Source of the DNA: an uncultured Oscillospiraceae bacterium
GTDB lineage: Bacteria; Bacillota; Clostridia; Oscillospirales; Oscillospiraceae
Length of the DNA stretch: 33,629 bases
Direction of reading: 5' to 3'
Assembly: GCA_944385465.1 (NCBI GenBank)
Contig: CALWXH010000019.1
Location: 1 to 33,629, forward strand
Translations under genes and position numbers: made by a program
Part shown: positions 1 through 7,399 of the stretch, one piece after another
Numbering within the stretch: position 1 is the first letter of the stretch
How the letters are laid out: each line of letters starts with the position of its first letter
Notes under the pieces: generated by a model
Told to the model about the DNA's origin: nothing
The model's input: the letters and a program-made list of their open reading frames with translations, nothing else
Database searches by the model: none

Positions 1-189
1 TGGCGGCCCACCGTCCGCGGCTCCGTCATGAACCCCAATGACCACCCCCACGGCGGCGGCGAGGGCAAGAGCCCTGTGGGCCGTCCCGGCCCTGTGACCC
101 CCTGGGGCAAGCCCGCCATGGGTTACAAGACCCGCAAGACCAAGAACCGCACTGACAAGTTCATTGTCAAGCGCCGCAACGCGAAGTAA
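1..189 (+). CDS. rplB: 50S ribosomal protein L2, C-terminal part
   Basis: The window opens inside this gene; only the last 62 codons and the TAA stop are present. L2 is a primary 23S rRNA binding protein needed for subunit association and peptidyl transfer. The visible part carries the L2 signature [13 protein letters not shown] near the start of the fragment, including the histidine loop that lies close to the peptidyl transferase centre, and ends in a basic tail ([10 protein letters not shown]). The next gene, rpsS, follows after 14 bases. The 5' end lies outside the window. Confidence 0.97.
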   Translation, partial: WRPTVRGSVMNPNDHPHGGGEGKSPVGRPGPVTPWGKPAMGYKTRKTKNRTDKFIVKRRNAK

Positions 190-203
190 GGAGGCAGTGA
201 AAG

Positions 204-476
204 ATGAGCAGAAGTATCAAGAAAGGCCCCTTTTGCGCCCCTGAGCTGCTGAAGCGGGTCAACGAGATGAACCAGAAGAACGAGAAGAAAGTGCTGAAGA
301 CCTGGAGCCGCGCCTCCACCATCTTCCCCGCCTTCGTGGGCCACACCATCGCCGTCCACGACGGGCGCAAGCACGTGCCCGTCTATGTCACCGAGGACAT
401 GGTGGGCCACAAGCTGGGCGAGTTCGCCCCTACCCGCACCTTCAAGGGCCACGCGGGCAGCAAGACCGGTAAGTAA
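204..476 (+). CDS. rpsS: 30S ribosomal protein S19
   Basis: This 90-residue protein has the normal S19 length. It starts [10 protein letters not shown] and has the [15 protein letters not shown] motif near its C-terminus, both family hallmarks. S19 sits in the head of the small subunit, next to S13. The ATG has a GGAGG ribosome binding site about 10 bases upstream. It lies between rplB and rplV, as in S10 operons generally, and is presumably co-transcribed with them. Confidence 0.97.
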   Translation: MSRSIKKGPFCAPELLKRVNEMNQKNEKKVLKTWSRASTIFPAFVGHTIAVHDGRKHVPVYVTEDMVGHKLGEFAPTRTFKGHAGSKTGK

Positions 477-491
477 GGAGGAGAGAGCAAA

Positions 492-824
492 ATGGAAGCG
501 AAAGCGACACTGAGATATATCCGCATCTCTCCCCGGAAGGTGAGCATCCTGTGTGACCTGATCCGCGGCAAGAGCGTGGCCCAGGCCAGCGCCATTCTGG
601 CCCTGACCCCCAAGGCTGCCGCCGAGCCTCTGGCCAAGCTGGTCAAGAGCGCGGCTGCCAACGCTGAGAACAACCACGGCATGGATCCCGAGAAGCTCTA
701 TGTGGCGGAGACCTACGCTGCCCCCGGCCCCATCATCAAGCGGTTCCGGGCCCAGTCCAAGGGCAGAGCCTCCCGCATCAACAAGAGAACTTCCCATGTG
801 ACCGTCGTGGTCAAAGAGCGCTAA
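492..824 (+). CDS. rplV: 50S ribosomal protein L22
   Basis: This 110-residue protein matches the usual L22 length. The N-terminus (ATLRYIRISPRKV) and the extended beta-hairpin region near the end (SKGRASRINKRTSHV) are typical. In the ribosome that hairpin lines the nascent peptide exit tunnel, where some macrolide-resistance changes map. No insertion is seen in the hairpin. AGGAGG lies just upstream of the ATG, and the gene sits 15 bases after rpsS. Confidence 0.97.
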   Translation: MEAKATLRYIRISPRKVSILCDLIRGKSVAQASAILALTPKAAAEPLAKLVKSAAANAENNHGMDPEKLYVAETYAAPGPIIKRFRAQSKGRASRINKRTSHVTVVVKER

Positions 825-842
825 AGAAGGAGGTCAAGAATA

Positions 843-1676
843 ATGGGACAGAAAGTGAATCCCCACGGTCTGCGCGTGGGTGTCATCAAAGACTGGGACT
901 CCCGTTGGTATGCCCGCAATGAAAAAGTGGGCGACCTCCTGGTTGAGGACTACAAGCTGCGTAACGACCTGAAGAAGCGCCTGTACGCCGCCGGCGTGCC
1001 CAAGATCGAGATCGAGCGGGACAACGCCAAGATCCGCATTTACGTCCACTGCGCCCGCCCCGGCATGATCATCGGCAAGGGCGGCGAGGAGATCGAGAAG
1101 CTGCGCGCCGAGCTGGAGAAGAAGCTGGGCAAGAGCGTGGTGCTGAACATCGTTGAGGTGAAGAACCCCGACATGGACGCCCAGCTGGTGGCCGAGAACA
1201 TCGCCCAGCAGCTGGAGAAGCGCATCGCCTTCCGCCGGGCCATGAAGAACGCCATGGGCCGCGCCATGCGCATGGGCGCCCTGGGCATCAAGGTCCAGGC
1301 CTCCGGCCGTCTCAACGGCGCCGAGATCGCCCGCACCGAGCAGTACCATGACGGCACCATCCCCCTGCAGACCCTCCGGGCCGACATCGAGTACGGCTTT
1401 GCCGAGGCTGCCACCACCTATGGCCGCATCGGCATCAAGGTGTGGATCTACAAGGGCGAGGTGCTCACCCAGACCCTGCGCACCACCCCCCGCACCATCG
1501 ACACCAAGAACTACAAAGAGCGCGAGCAGCGCCCCCGCCGCCGGGATGGCGACCGCCGTCAGGGCGGCTTCAACCGGCAGGGCGGTGACCGTCGCCAGGG
1601 CGGCTTCAACCGCCAGGGCGGCAGCCGTCCCGCGGGCAACCGCACCGCTGCTCCCAAGGAAGGAGGCGCTCAGTAA
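843..1676 (+). CDS. rpsC: 30S ribosomal protein S3 with R/G/Q-rich repeat tail
   Basis: S3 binds the 3' end of 16S rRNA in the head and helps form the mRNA entry site. The start [13 protein letters not shown] and the KH-domain loop GKGG (residues 78-81) are diagnostic. At 277 residues it is about 55-60 longer than common bacterial S3. The extra part is a tail rich in Arg, Gly and Gln that contains a 12-residue unit, [12 protein letters not shown], twice in tandem (residues 236-247 and 248-259). Such a tail could bind RNA, but that is inference. The stop overlaps the rplP start by one base (TAATG), suggesting translational coupling. Confidence 0.96.
   Translation: MGQKVNPHGLRVGVIKDWDSRWYARNEKVGDLLVEDYKLRNDLKKRLYAAGVPKIEIERDNAKIRIYVHCARPGMIIGKGGEEIEKLRAELEKKLGKSVVLNIVEVKNPDMDAQLVAENIAQQLEKRIAFRRAMKNAMGRAMRMGALGIKVQASGRLNGAEIARTEQYHDGTIPLQTLRADIEYGFAEAATTYGRIGIKVWIYKGEVLTQTLRTTPRTIDTKNYKEREQRPRRRDGDRRQGGFNRQGGDRRQGGFNRQGGSRPAGNRTAAPKEGGAQ
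1548..1619 (+). repeat. Two tandem 36-bp units inside rpsC
   Basis: Two adjacent 36-base units (1548-1583 and 1584-1619) each encode [12 protein letters not shown]. They differ at four positions, all in third codon positions and all synonymous. A third, shorter echo (GGS-R) follows. The pattern suggests that an old duplication is kept at the protein level. Confidence 0.9.
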
Positions 1677-2098
1677 TGCTTCTGCCTAAGAGAGTGAAGT
1701 ACCGCCGCGTCCACCGCGGCCGCATGACCGGCGTCGCCACCCGTGGCAACAAGGTTGCCTACGGCGAGTGGGGCCTGGCCACCACTGAGCCTGCCTGGAT
1801 CACCGGCAACCAGATCGAGGCCGCCCGTGTGGCCATGACCCGTTACACCAAGCGTGGCGGTAAGGTCTGGATCAAGATCTTCCCCGACAAGCCCGTGACC
1901 AAGAAGGCCCTGGGTACCCGTATGGGTTCCGGTAAGGGCGCTCCCGAGTACTGGGTTGCCGTTGTCAAGCCCGGCCGTGTCATGTTTGAGATCGCCGGCG
2001 TTTCCGAGGAGGTCGCCCGTGAGGCCCTCCGTCTGGCCAGCCACAAGCTGCCCGTCAAGTGCAAGATTATCAAGAAAGAGACGAATGGTGGTGAATGA
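1676..2098 (+). CDS. rplP: 50S ribosomal protein L16
   Basis: This 140-residue protein begins [17 protein letters not shown] and carries the L16 signature [20 protein letters not shown]16 organises the A-site side of the large subunit near the tRNA elbow. The start overlaps the rpsC stop by one base. Its own TGA overlaps the rpmC ATG (ATGA), so rpsC-rplP-rpmC are tightly packed and probably translationally coupled. The internal GGAGG in the rpsC tail (around 1661) can serve as its ribosome binding site. Confidence 0.97.
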   Translation: MLLPKRVKYRRVHRGRMTGVATRGNKVAYGEWGLATTEPAWITGNQIEAARVAMTRYTKRGGKVWIKIFPDKPVTKKALGTRMGSGKGAPEYWVAVVKPGRVMFEIAGVSEEVAREALRLASHKLPVKCKIIKKETNGGE

Positions 2099-2292
2099 AG
2101 ATGAAAGCTAACGAAGTCCGTAAGATGAGCGCAACCGAGCTGGAGACCAAGCTGGTGGAGCTGAAGAAGGACCTGTTCAACCTCCGTCTTCAGCACGCCA
2201 CCAATCAGTTGGAGAATCCCATCCGCATCGCAGAGGTTAAGAAAGACATTGCCCGAGTCAAGACCATCCTGCGTGAGCAGCAGGGCCGATAA
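2095..2292 (+). CDS. rpmC: 50S ribosomal protein L29
   Basis: This 65-residue protein forms the two-helix L29 fold. The motif [23 protein letters not shown] is split around residues 21-41 and is typical. L29 sits at the exit tunnel rim next to L23. The ATG at 2095 overlaps the rplP stop; a second in-frame ATG lies six bases later (MKAN), so the exact first residue is uncertain by two codons. Confidence 0.95.
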   Translation: MKMKANEVRKMSATELETKLVELKKDLFNLRLQHATNQLENPIRIAEVKKDIARVKTILREQQGR

Positions 2293-2305
2293 GGAGGAGT
2301 AAACG

Positions 2306-2569
2306 ATGAGCGAAGTGAGAACCTCTTCTCGTAAGACCAGAGTCGGCCTGGTGGTTTCGGATAAGATGGATAAGACCGTGGTGGTCGCCATCGCCGACCG
2401 CGTGGCCCACCCTCTGTATAAGAAGATTGTCAAGCGCACCTACAAGCTGAAGGCTCACGACGAGCTGAACCAGTGCGGCGTAGGTGACCGTGTTCGTGTG
2501 ATGGAGACCCGCCCCCTGTCCAAGGACAAGCGCTGGCGCGTGGTTGAGATCCTCGAGAAGGCGAAGTAA
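2306..2569 (+). CDS. rpsQ: 30S ribosomal protein S17
   Basis: This 87-residue OB-fold protein binds 16S rRNA early in assembly. The motif [16 protein letters not shown] near the N-terminus and the later [13 protein letters not shown] segment are characteristic. The ATG follows AAGGAGGAG by a normal distance. It lies between rpmC and rplN, as expected in the spc-type block. Confidence 0.96.
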   Translation: MSEVRTSSRKTRVGLVVSDKMDKTVVVAIADRVAHPLYKKIVKRTYKLKAHDELNQCGVGDRVRVMETRPLSKDKRWRVVEILEKAK

Positions 2570-2584
2570 GAAGGAGGTGCCAGT

Positions 2585-2953
2585 ATGATTCAGGAAGAAA
2601 GCTATCTGAAGGTTGCCGACAACACCGGCGCCAAGGAGATCAAGACCATCCGCGTACTGGGCGGCTCCAAGCGTAAGTTTGGCAACATCGGCGACGTGAT
2701 CGTCGCCTCCGTGCGCAAGGCCGCCCCCGGCGGCCAGGTCAAGAAGGGCGACGTGGTCAAGGCCGTCATCGTCCGCTCCACCCGCGGCGTGCGCCGCGCC
2801 GACGGCAGCTATGTCCGCTTTGACGACAACGCCGCCGTCCTCATCCGTGAAGACAAGAACCCCCGCGGCACCCGTATCTTTGGCCCGGTGGCCCGTGAGC
2901 TGCGCGACAAGGATTACATGAAGATCCTGTCCCTGGCTCCCGAAGTCCTGTAA
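2585..2953 (+). CDS. rplN: 50S ribosomal protein L14
   Basis: This 122-residue protein has exactly the usual L14 length. It begins [17 protein letters not shown] and contains the C-terminal [13 protein letters not shown] motif. L14 contacts L19 and the small subunit, and is the docking site of the silencing factor RsfS. A strong AAGGAGGTG lies upstream of the ATG. Confidence 0.97.
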   Translation: MIQEESYLKVADNTGAKEIKTIRVLGGSKRKFGNIGDVIVASVRKAAPGGQVKKGDVVKAVIVRSTRGVRRADGSYVRFDDNAAVLIREDKNPRGTRIFGPVARELRDKDYMKILSLAPEVL

Positions 2954-2968
2954 GGGGGGTAACGAGGT

Positions 2969-3280
2969 ATGAGCATGAACGTAAAGAAGAACGATACCGT
3001 CGTTGTCCTGTCCGGCAAGGACAAGGGCAAGCAGGGTAAGGTCCTCTCTGTGGACCCCGAGAACCGCAAGGTCGTGGTGGAGAAGGTCAACATGGCCTCC
3101 CGCCACCAGAAGCCCCGCAAGCAGGGCGACGAGGGCGGCATCATCCAGAAGGAGATCCCCCTGTACGCCAGCAAGGTCATGACCGTGTGCCCCAAGTGCA
3201 GCAAGCCCACCCGCGTCGCCCACAAGATCGAGGGCGGCAAGAAGGTCCGGGTGTGCAAGCACTGCGGCGCCGAAATCTGA
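2969..3280 (+). CDS. rplX: 50S ribosomal protein L24 with four-cysteine C-terminus
   Basis: This 103-residue assembly-initiator protein has an N-terminal KOW domain (VLSGKDKGKQGKV, about residues 13-25). The C-terminal part has two CxxC pairs, Cys74/Cys77 and Cys96/Cys99, in the arrangement of a zinc ribbon. This cysteine-containing form is known in many bacterial L24 proteins, so it is a variant rather than a fusion. Zinc binding is inferred, not shown. Confidence 0.96.
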   Translation: MSMNVKKNDTVVVLSGKDKGKQGKVLSVDPENRKVVVEKVNMASRHQKPRKQGDEGGIIQKEIPLYASKVMTVCPKCSKPTRVAHKIEGGKKVRVCKHCGAEI

Positions 3281-3299
3281 GAAGGAGGAGGAGTAACAA

Positions 3300-3851
3300 A
3301 TGGCTAACCCCAATCTGAAGGCGAAGTACACCGCCGAAGTCGCTCCTGCTCTGATGCAGAAGTTCGGCTACAAGTCCGTGATGCAGATTCCCCGCATTGA
3401 CAAGATCGTGGTGAACTGCGGCTGCGGCGGGGCCCGGGACAACTCCAAGGTGCTGGAGTCCGTGGTGAACGACCTGTCCGCCATCACCGGCCAGAAGCCC
3501 GTCATCACCAAGGCCAAGAAGTCCGTGGCCAACTTCAAGCTGCGCGAGGGCATGCCCATCGGCGCCAAGGTCACCCTGCGTCAGGACAAGATGTGGGAGT
3601 TCCTGGACCGCCTGTTCAACGTGGCCCTGCCCCGCGTGCGTGACTTCCGGGGCATCAACCCCAACGCCTTTGACGGCCGCGGCAACTATGCCCTGGGCCT
3701 GAAGGAACAGCTGATCTTCCCCGAGATCGACTACGACAAGATCGACAAGATCCGCGGCATGGACATCGTGATCTGCACCACTGCCCGGACCGATGAAGAG
3801 GCCAAGGAGCTGCTGACGCTCCTGGGCGCTCCCTTCACCACCAACGGTTGA
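3300..3851 (+). CDS. rplE: 50S ribosomal protein L5
   Basis: This 183-residue protein binds 5S rRNA in the central protuberance. The segments [32 protein letters not shown] and [18 protein letters not shown] are typical of L5. The Cys-Gly-Cys at residues 40-42 replaces the more usual NxGxG stretch but does not disturb the fold signature. AAGGAGGAGGAG lies upstream of the ATG. rpsZ follows after 16 bases. Confidence 0.96.
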   Translation: MANPNLKAKYTAEVAPALMQKFGYKSVMQIPRIDKIVVNCGCGGARDNSKVLESVVNDLSAITGQKPVITKAKKSVANFKLREGMPIGAKVTLRQDKMWEFLDRLFNVALPRVRDFRGINPNAFDGRGNYALGLKEQLIFPEIDYDKIDKIRGMDIVICTTARTDEEAKELLTLLGAPFTTNG

Positions 3852-3867
3852 TAGGAGGAAGAACAGC

Positions 3868-4053
3868 ATGGCTAAGAAATCTATGATTCTGAAGGCGCAG
3901 CGCGAGCCCAAGTTCTCCAGCCGCCGCAACAACCGCTGCAAGATCTGCGGCCGCCCCCACGCCTATCTCCGGGATTACGGCATCTGCCGTATCTGCTTCC
4001 GGGAGCTGGCCTATAAGGGGCAGATCCCCGGCGTTAAGAAAGCTTCCTGGTAA
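3868..4053 (+). CDS. rpsZ: 30S ribosomal protein S14, zinc-binding (type Z)
   Basis: This is the short 61-residue S14 with a zinc site, Cys24-x2-Cys27 and Cys40-x2-Cys43 (CKIC...CRIC), as in the primary S14 of most Bacillota. It ends in the usual [11 protein letters not shown]. The ribosome binding site TAGGAGGA precedes the ATG. It is the last gene before an 829-base gap; in most relatives rpsH follows within a few tens of bases. Confidence 0.97.
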   Translation: MAKKSMILKAQREPKFSSRRNNRCKICGRPHAYLRDYGICRICFRELAYKGQIPGVKKASW

Positions 4054-4065
4054 TCTCGTTCCGCC

Positions 4066-4375
4066 ATGCGGCGTTGGCGCGGCTTGCCGTGCACTCGGCA
4101 CTGTCTGCGCCACGCCGCCTTGCCTGGCGAAACGATCTTTACCAGGATGGTGAGGAGTGCCGTCATCCTTCGTTGGACCGGCTCGGCGTACACCAGGTAC
4201 GCCGTCGCCGCTCCGCCTCGTCTGACAGACATCATCTTTACCAATCCGGGTTGCGCGCCCCGCCGCCTTGACTGACGGACTTTGTCAGTCCGGCTGCGGC
4301 AGCGCAGCCCCGCCGCCGGGCTCCGCGGGATCCCCGCTCCACCGGGTTTCCGGTGGACCCAAGAGATGTGCCTGA
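4066..4375. repeat. Chain of palindromic GC-rich hairpins with degenerate repeats
   Basis: Successive inverted repeats are visible: an outer arm near 4072-4085 pairing with 4107-4119; CGGCGTAC/GTACGCCG around ACCAG (about 4183-4205); GACTGAC/GTCAGTC (about 4270-4290); GGCTGCG/CGCAGCC (about 4292-4309); and TCCACCGG/CCGGTGGA around GTTT (about 4337-4357). A motif CCGCCTTG/CCGCCTCG recurs at 4115, 4213 and 4263, the first two followed about 17 bases later by ATCTTTACCA. This resembles decayed copies of a REP- or MITE-like element. It is not assigned to any known family. Confidence 0.6.
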
Positions 4376-4423
4376 GCCCGCCGCGGTCCATACCTGACCC
4401 GGGAAAAACACAGGAAACAATCG

Positions 4424-4470
4424 GCTTCTGCCGGAACAAGCTTCCGGCAGAAGCTGATTTTCCGATTTTT
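4424..4470 (+). terminator. Intrinsic terminator-like hairpin between rpsZ and rpsH
   Basis: A perfect 13-bp stem (GCTTCTGCCGGAA at 4424-4436 with TTCCGGCAGAAGC at 4442-4454) with a 5-base loop is followed by a T-rich tail, TGATTTTCCGATTTTT. It would end transcription coming from the upstream S10/spc genes, fully or in part. Confidence 0.65.
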
Positions 4471-4506
4471 GCGCCCACGTTTTCGGGCGTGCCGCGCAAA
4501 AAAGTG

Positions 4507-4535
4507 TTGCTTTTCTCAAAAGGAAGAGGTATAAT
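4507..4535 (+). promoter_or_regulatory. Sigma-A promoter for the rpsH-side genes
   Basis: TTGCTT (4507-4512) and a consensus TATAAT (4530-4535) are separated by exactly 17 bases. The surrounding DNA is locally A/T-rich in a GC-rich region. The promoter lies just after the terminator-like hairpin. Transcription would start near 4542, giving a leader of about 340 bases before rpsH. Confidence 0.8.
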
Positions 4536-4541
4536 AAATTG

Positions 4542-4882
4542 CTTTTGCCCATGGGGCACATGTCAATATTCACTTCCAACGCATCCGGGAGTGTCAAACC
4601 CGTAAACTGCAGGGGGAAAGCCTGCGGGTACGGGGTTTTGGCATGATTGGCCCAGGCAGGCAGCATGTTTGGTCAAATCCGCCCCTGGCGGTTTGATAAA
4701 TTTCCCCCGGAACGGGGAGAGGCGGATAAAAGGTCGGGAGACCTACCTATCTCACGATACCTTTCCGTCTGTACCGGAAGCGTCTGAACCGTAGCAAAGG
4801 GAAGCGCCCGAACCGTCGCGAGCAGCGCCCCCCAGCGAAGTCCCGCCGTTTCCGGTAAATCAAAACAGGAGGTAAAAGACTC
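4542..4882 (+). promoter_or_regulatory. Long structured 5' leader of rpsH (candidate)
   Basis: The presumed leader has several stem-loops: a two-part hairpin at about 4596-4642 (outer CAAACCCGTA with TACGGGGTTTTG, inner GCAGG with CCTGC); TCAAATCCGCC with GGCGGTTTGA (about 4674-4696, followed by TAAATTT); CCCCG/CGGGG with loop GAA; and AGGTC/GACCT with loop GGGA (4731-4744). Ribosomal protein leaders often carry feedback-binding sites. I do not recognise a known leader family here. Confidence 0.4.
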
Positions 4883-5284
4883 ATGCAAATCACCGATCCC
4901 ATTGCGGATATGCTGACCCGCATCCGCAACGCGAACAACGCCAAGCATGACACCGTGGATGTTCCGGCTTCCAACATGAAGAAGTCCATCGCCCAGATTC
5001 TGCTGGACGAGGGCTACATCAAGAACTTCCAGATCATCAACGATGGCACCCAGGGCGTGATCCGCATCACTCTGAAGTACCTGCAGCCCGGCAAGGAGAA
5101 GGCCATCACCGGCCTGCGCCGGGTGTCCAAGCCCGGCCTGCGCGTCTATGCCGGCGCGGAGGAACTGCCCAAGGTTCTGCGTGGCCTGGGCATCGCCATC
5201 GTGTCCACTTCCAAGGGCGTCATGACCGACAAGAAGGCCCGCGAGGCCCATGTCGGCGGCGAAGTCCTTGCGTTTGTTTGGTAA
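4883..5284 (+). CDS. rpsH: 30S ribosomal protein S8
   Basis: This 133-residue protein starts [18 protein letters not shown] and ends GGEVLAFVW, both S8 hallmarks. S8 binds helix 21 of 16S rRNA, and in Escherichia coli it represses the spc operon. AGGAGG precedes the ATG by 10 bases. It is the first gene after the long spacer and may head its own transcription unit here. Confidence 0.97.
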   Translation: MQITDPIADMLTRIRNANNAKHDTVDVPASNMKKSIAQILLDEGYIKNFQIINDGTQGVIRITLKYLQPGKEKAITGLRRVSKPGLRVYAGAEELPKVLRGLGIAIVSTSKGVMTDKKAREAHVGGEVLAFVW

Positions 5285-5298
5285 GGAGGGTTATAGGA

Positions 5299-5844
5299 AT
5301 GTCCAGAATTGGTAGAGCTCCTATCGCCGTCCCCGCTGGCGTGGAGGTCAAGATTGAAGAGAATAACGTCGTCACCGTGAAGGGCCCCAAGGGCACCCTC
5401 ACCCAGCAGTTCCACCCCAACATGACCATTGCCATGGAGGGCGCTGAACTGCACGTCACCCGTCCCAACGACCTGAAGGAGAACCGTGCGCTCCACGGCC
5501 TGACCCGCTCCCTGCTGCACAACATGGTGGTGGGCGTCACCGAGGGGTACAAGAAGACTCTGGATGTCAACGGCGTGGGTTACCGTGTGGCCATGGAGGG
5601 CGGCAAGCTGGTGATGAACCTGGGGTATTCCCACCAGGTCATCATGGAGGCCCCCGAGGGCATCACCATTGAGGCCCCCACCCCCAACCAGATCGTCATT
5701 TCCGGTTACGACAAGCAGCTGGTGGGCCAGTTCGCCGCCAACGTGCGCGAGAAGCGGCCCCCCGAACCCTATAAGGGCAAAGGCATCAAATATTCCGACG
5801 AGGTCATCCGCCGCAAGGTTGGTAAGACCGGCGTGAAGAAATAA
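5299..5844 (+). CDS. rplF: 50S ribosomal protein L6
   Basis: This 181-residue protein starts at [17 protein letters not shown], chosen over an earlier in-frame ATG at 5278 because the AAGGAGG box lies just before 5299 and the family begins here. It has two similar domains and the C-terminal signature [13 protein letters not shown], which contacts the sarcin-ricin loop region. Spacing to rpsH and rplR is short. Confidence 0.96.
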   Translation: MSRIGRAPIAVPAGVEVKIEENNVVTVKGPKGTLTQQFHPNMTIAMEGAELHVTRPNDLKENRALHGLTRSLLHNMVVGVTEGYKKTLDVNGVGYRVAMEGGKLVMNLGYSHQVIMEAPEGITIEAPTPNQIVISGYDKQLVGQFAANVREKRPPEPYKGKGIKYSDEVIRRKVGKTGVKK

Positions 5845-5863
5845 TTAAGGAGGTGTGCCGATT

Positions 5864-6223
5864 ATGATCAACAGACCCAATACCAAGGCTCAGCGCCTGC
5901 ATCGTCATAAGCGTGTTCGCAGCAAGGTGTCCGGCACCTCCGAGCGTCCCCGCCTGAACGTGTTCCGCAGCGAGACCAACATCTATGCCCAGGTCATCGA
6001 CGATACCAAGGGCATCACCCTGGTTTCCGCTTCTTCCCTGGAGAAGGGCTTTGAGGGCTCCGGCAGCAACTGCGAGGCCGCCAAGAAGGTCGGCCTGGCC
6101 GTGGCTGAGCGGGCCAAGGCCAAGGGCATCGAGACTGTCGTGTTCGACCGCGGCGGCTATCTGTATCACGGCCGTGTCAAGGCTCTGGCCGAGGGCGCCC
6201 GCGAGGGCGGCCTGCAGTTCTAA
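5864..6223 (+). CDS. rplR: 50S ribosomal protein L18
   Basis: This 119-residue 5S rRNA binding protein has the usual [22 protein letters not shown] segment (about residues 14-36) and the C-terminal [28 protein letters not shown] pattern. The start MINRPN at 5864 is preferred over a GTG at 5855 because AAGGAGG ends about 9 bases upstream of it. Confidence 0.95.
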   Translation: MINRPNTKAQRLHRHKRVRSKVSGTSERPRLNVFRSETNIYAQVIDDTKGITLVSASSLEKGFEGSGSNCEAAKKVGLAVAERAKAKGIETVVFDRGGYLYHGRVKALAEGAREGGLQF

Positions 6224-6242
6224 GGGAGGAGGAAAGGATCAA

Positions 6243-6743
6243 ATGGCTCGTTTTGAAAGAGAACCCAAGGAGTACGTGGAGAAGGTTGTCTACCTCAACC
6301 GCGTGTCCAAGACTGTAAAGGGCGGCCGTGTGGCCAAGTTCTCCGCTCTGGTCGTCGTGGGCGACGAGAAGGGCAAGGTGGGCTACGGCCTGGGCAAGGC
6401 TGCCGAGGTGGCCGAGGCCATCCGCAAGGGCATCGAGGATGCCAAGAAGAACATGGTGACCATCACCCTGTCCGACAACACCATCCCCCACGAGGTGATC
6501 GGCGAGTTCGGCGCCGGCCGCGTGCTGCTCAAGCCCGCCAGCAAAGGTACCGGCATCATCGCCGGCGGCCCCGTGCGTGCCGTGATGGAGGCTGCCGGTG
6601 TGTCCGACATCCGCGCCAAGTGCCTGCGCACCAACAACCCCCAGAACGTGGTGGCTGCCACCATGGAGGGCCTGAAGGCGCTGCGCAGCCCCGCCGAGGT
6701 GGCCCGCATCCGCGGCAAGAGCGTGGAAGAAATCATTGGTTAA
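6243..6743 (+). CDS. rpsE: 30S ribosomal protein S5
   Basis: This 166-residue protein has the S5 N-terminal double-stranded RNA-binding domain ([12 protein letters not shown]-type segment at about residues 18-30). Its [18 protein letters not shown] and [17 protein letters not shown] motifs are typical. S5 is important for translational fidelity and the mRNA entry helicase. GGGAGGAGG lies upstream of the ATG. Longer open reading upstream in this frame overlaps rplR and is not coding. Confidence 0.96.
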   Translation: MARFEREPKEYVEKVVYLNRVSKTVKGGRVAKFSALVVVGDEKGKVGYGLGKAAEVAEAIRKGIEDAKKNMVTITLSDNTIPHEVIGEFGAGRVLLKPASKGTGIIAGGPVRAVMEAAGVSDIRAKCLRTNNPQNVVAATMEGLKALRSPAEVARIRGKSVEEIIG

Positions 6744-6757
6744 GGAGGCTCAAGACC

Positions 6758-6943
6758 ATGGCTAACACGATTGAGATCAAGCTCGTCAAGAGCCTGAACG
6801 GCCGCCTGGCCAAGCACAAGGCGACCGCCGAGGCCCTGGGCCTGCGTACCATCGGCGATGTGACCGTTCAGCCCGACAACGCGGCTACCCGCGGTAAGAT
6901 CGCCAGCATTGGTTACCTGCTCGAGGTAACCGAGAAAGCCTGA
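6758..6943 (+). CDS. rpmD: 50S ribosomal protein L30
   Basis: This 61-residue protein has the L30 pattern [10 protein letters not shown]...[18 protein letters not shown] and the C-terminal IGYLLEV. AAGGAGG lies upstream of the ATG at 6758. It is one of the small dispensable-in-some-lineages large subunit proteins. It sits between rpsE and rplO in the usual order. Confidence 0.95.
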   Translation: MANTIEIKLVKSLNGRLAKHKATAEALGLRTIGDVTVQPDNAATRGKIASIGYLLEVTEKA

Positions 6944-6957
6944 GGAGGTACGAAGCA

Positions 6958-7398
6958 ATGAATCTGCATGAACTTTCTCCCGCCCCCGGCTCCACCCAGG
7001 TGGCCAAGCGCAAGGGCCGCGGCCCCGGCACCGGCAACGGCAAGACTGCCGGCCGTGGCCACAAGGGCCAGTGGGCCCGCTCCGGCGGCGGCGTGCGCAT
7101 CGGGTTTGAGGGCGGCCAGATGCCTCTGGCCCGCCGCCTGCCCAAGCGCGGTTTCAACAACATTTTCGCGAAGCGGTTGGAGACCGTCAACGTGGCTTCC
7201 CTGAACAAGTTCGAGGACGGCGCCACCGTGAACGTTTGCGACCTGCTGGAAAAGGGCATCCTTTCCAAGTGCGAATACGGAGTGAAGATCCTGGGCAACG
7301 GGGAGCTGACCAAGAAGCTCACCGTGCGCGCTTCCGCTTTCTCCGCCTCCGCCAAGGAGAAGATCGAAAAGGCAGGCGGGACGGCGGAGGTGATCTGA
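6958..7398 (+). CDS. rplO: 50S ribosomal protein L15
   Basis: This 146-residue protein has the glycine- and basic-rich N-terminal extension of L15 ([21 protein letters not shown]) and the motif [17 protein letters not shown]. That region threads into 23S rRNA domains II and V during late assembly. AGGAGG lies before the ATG. The stop is followed after one base by secY. Confidence 0.96.
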   Translation: MNLHELSPAPGSTQVAKRKGRGPGTGNGKTAGRGHKGQWARSGGGVRIGFEGGQMPLARRLPKRGFNNIFAKRLETVNVASLNKFEDGATVNVCDLLEKGILSKCEYGVKILGNGELTKKLTVRASAFSASAKEKIEKAGGTAEVI

Positions 7399-7399
7399 G

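Larger units (their letters stand above)
4054..4882. other. 829-base non-coding insertion in the spc block
   Basis: No convincing gene lies here. The left third (4060-4375) is a chain of GC-rich hairpins with a degenerate repeated motif. The middle holds a terminator-like hairpin (4424-4470) and a strong promoter (4507-4535). The right part (4542-4882) would be the 5' leader of rpsH and contains several more stem-loops. Short open frames exist on both strands (for example 4730-4858, which encodes a very Arg-rich stretch but has no start codon). They look like products of base composition. Confidence 0.8.

Noticed and set aside
4066-4275. Short open frames (61-70 codons) in the rpsZ-rpsH spacer.
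   Set aside because: No ribosome binding site, no recognisable domain, and they coincide with the hairpin array.
4730-4858. Open frame encoding a very Arg-rich stretch just before rpsH.
   Set aside because: It has no ATG, GTG or TTG start and no ribosome binding site, and its make-up follows from GC-rich sequence. It lies in the predicted structured leader.
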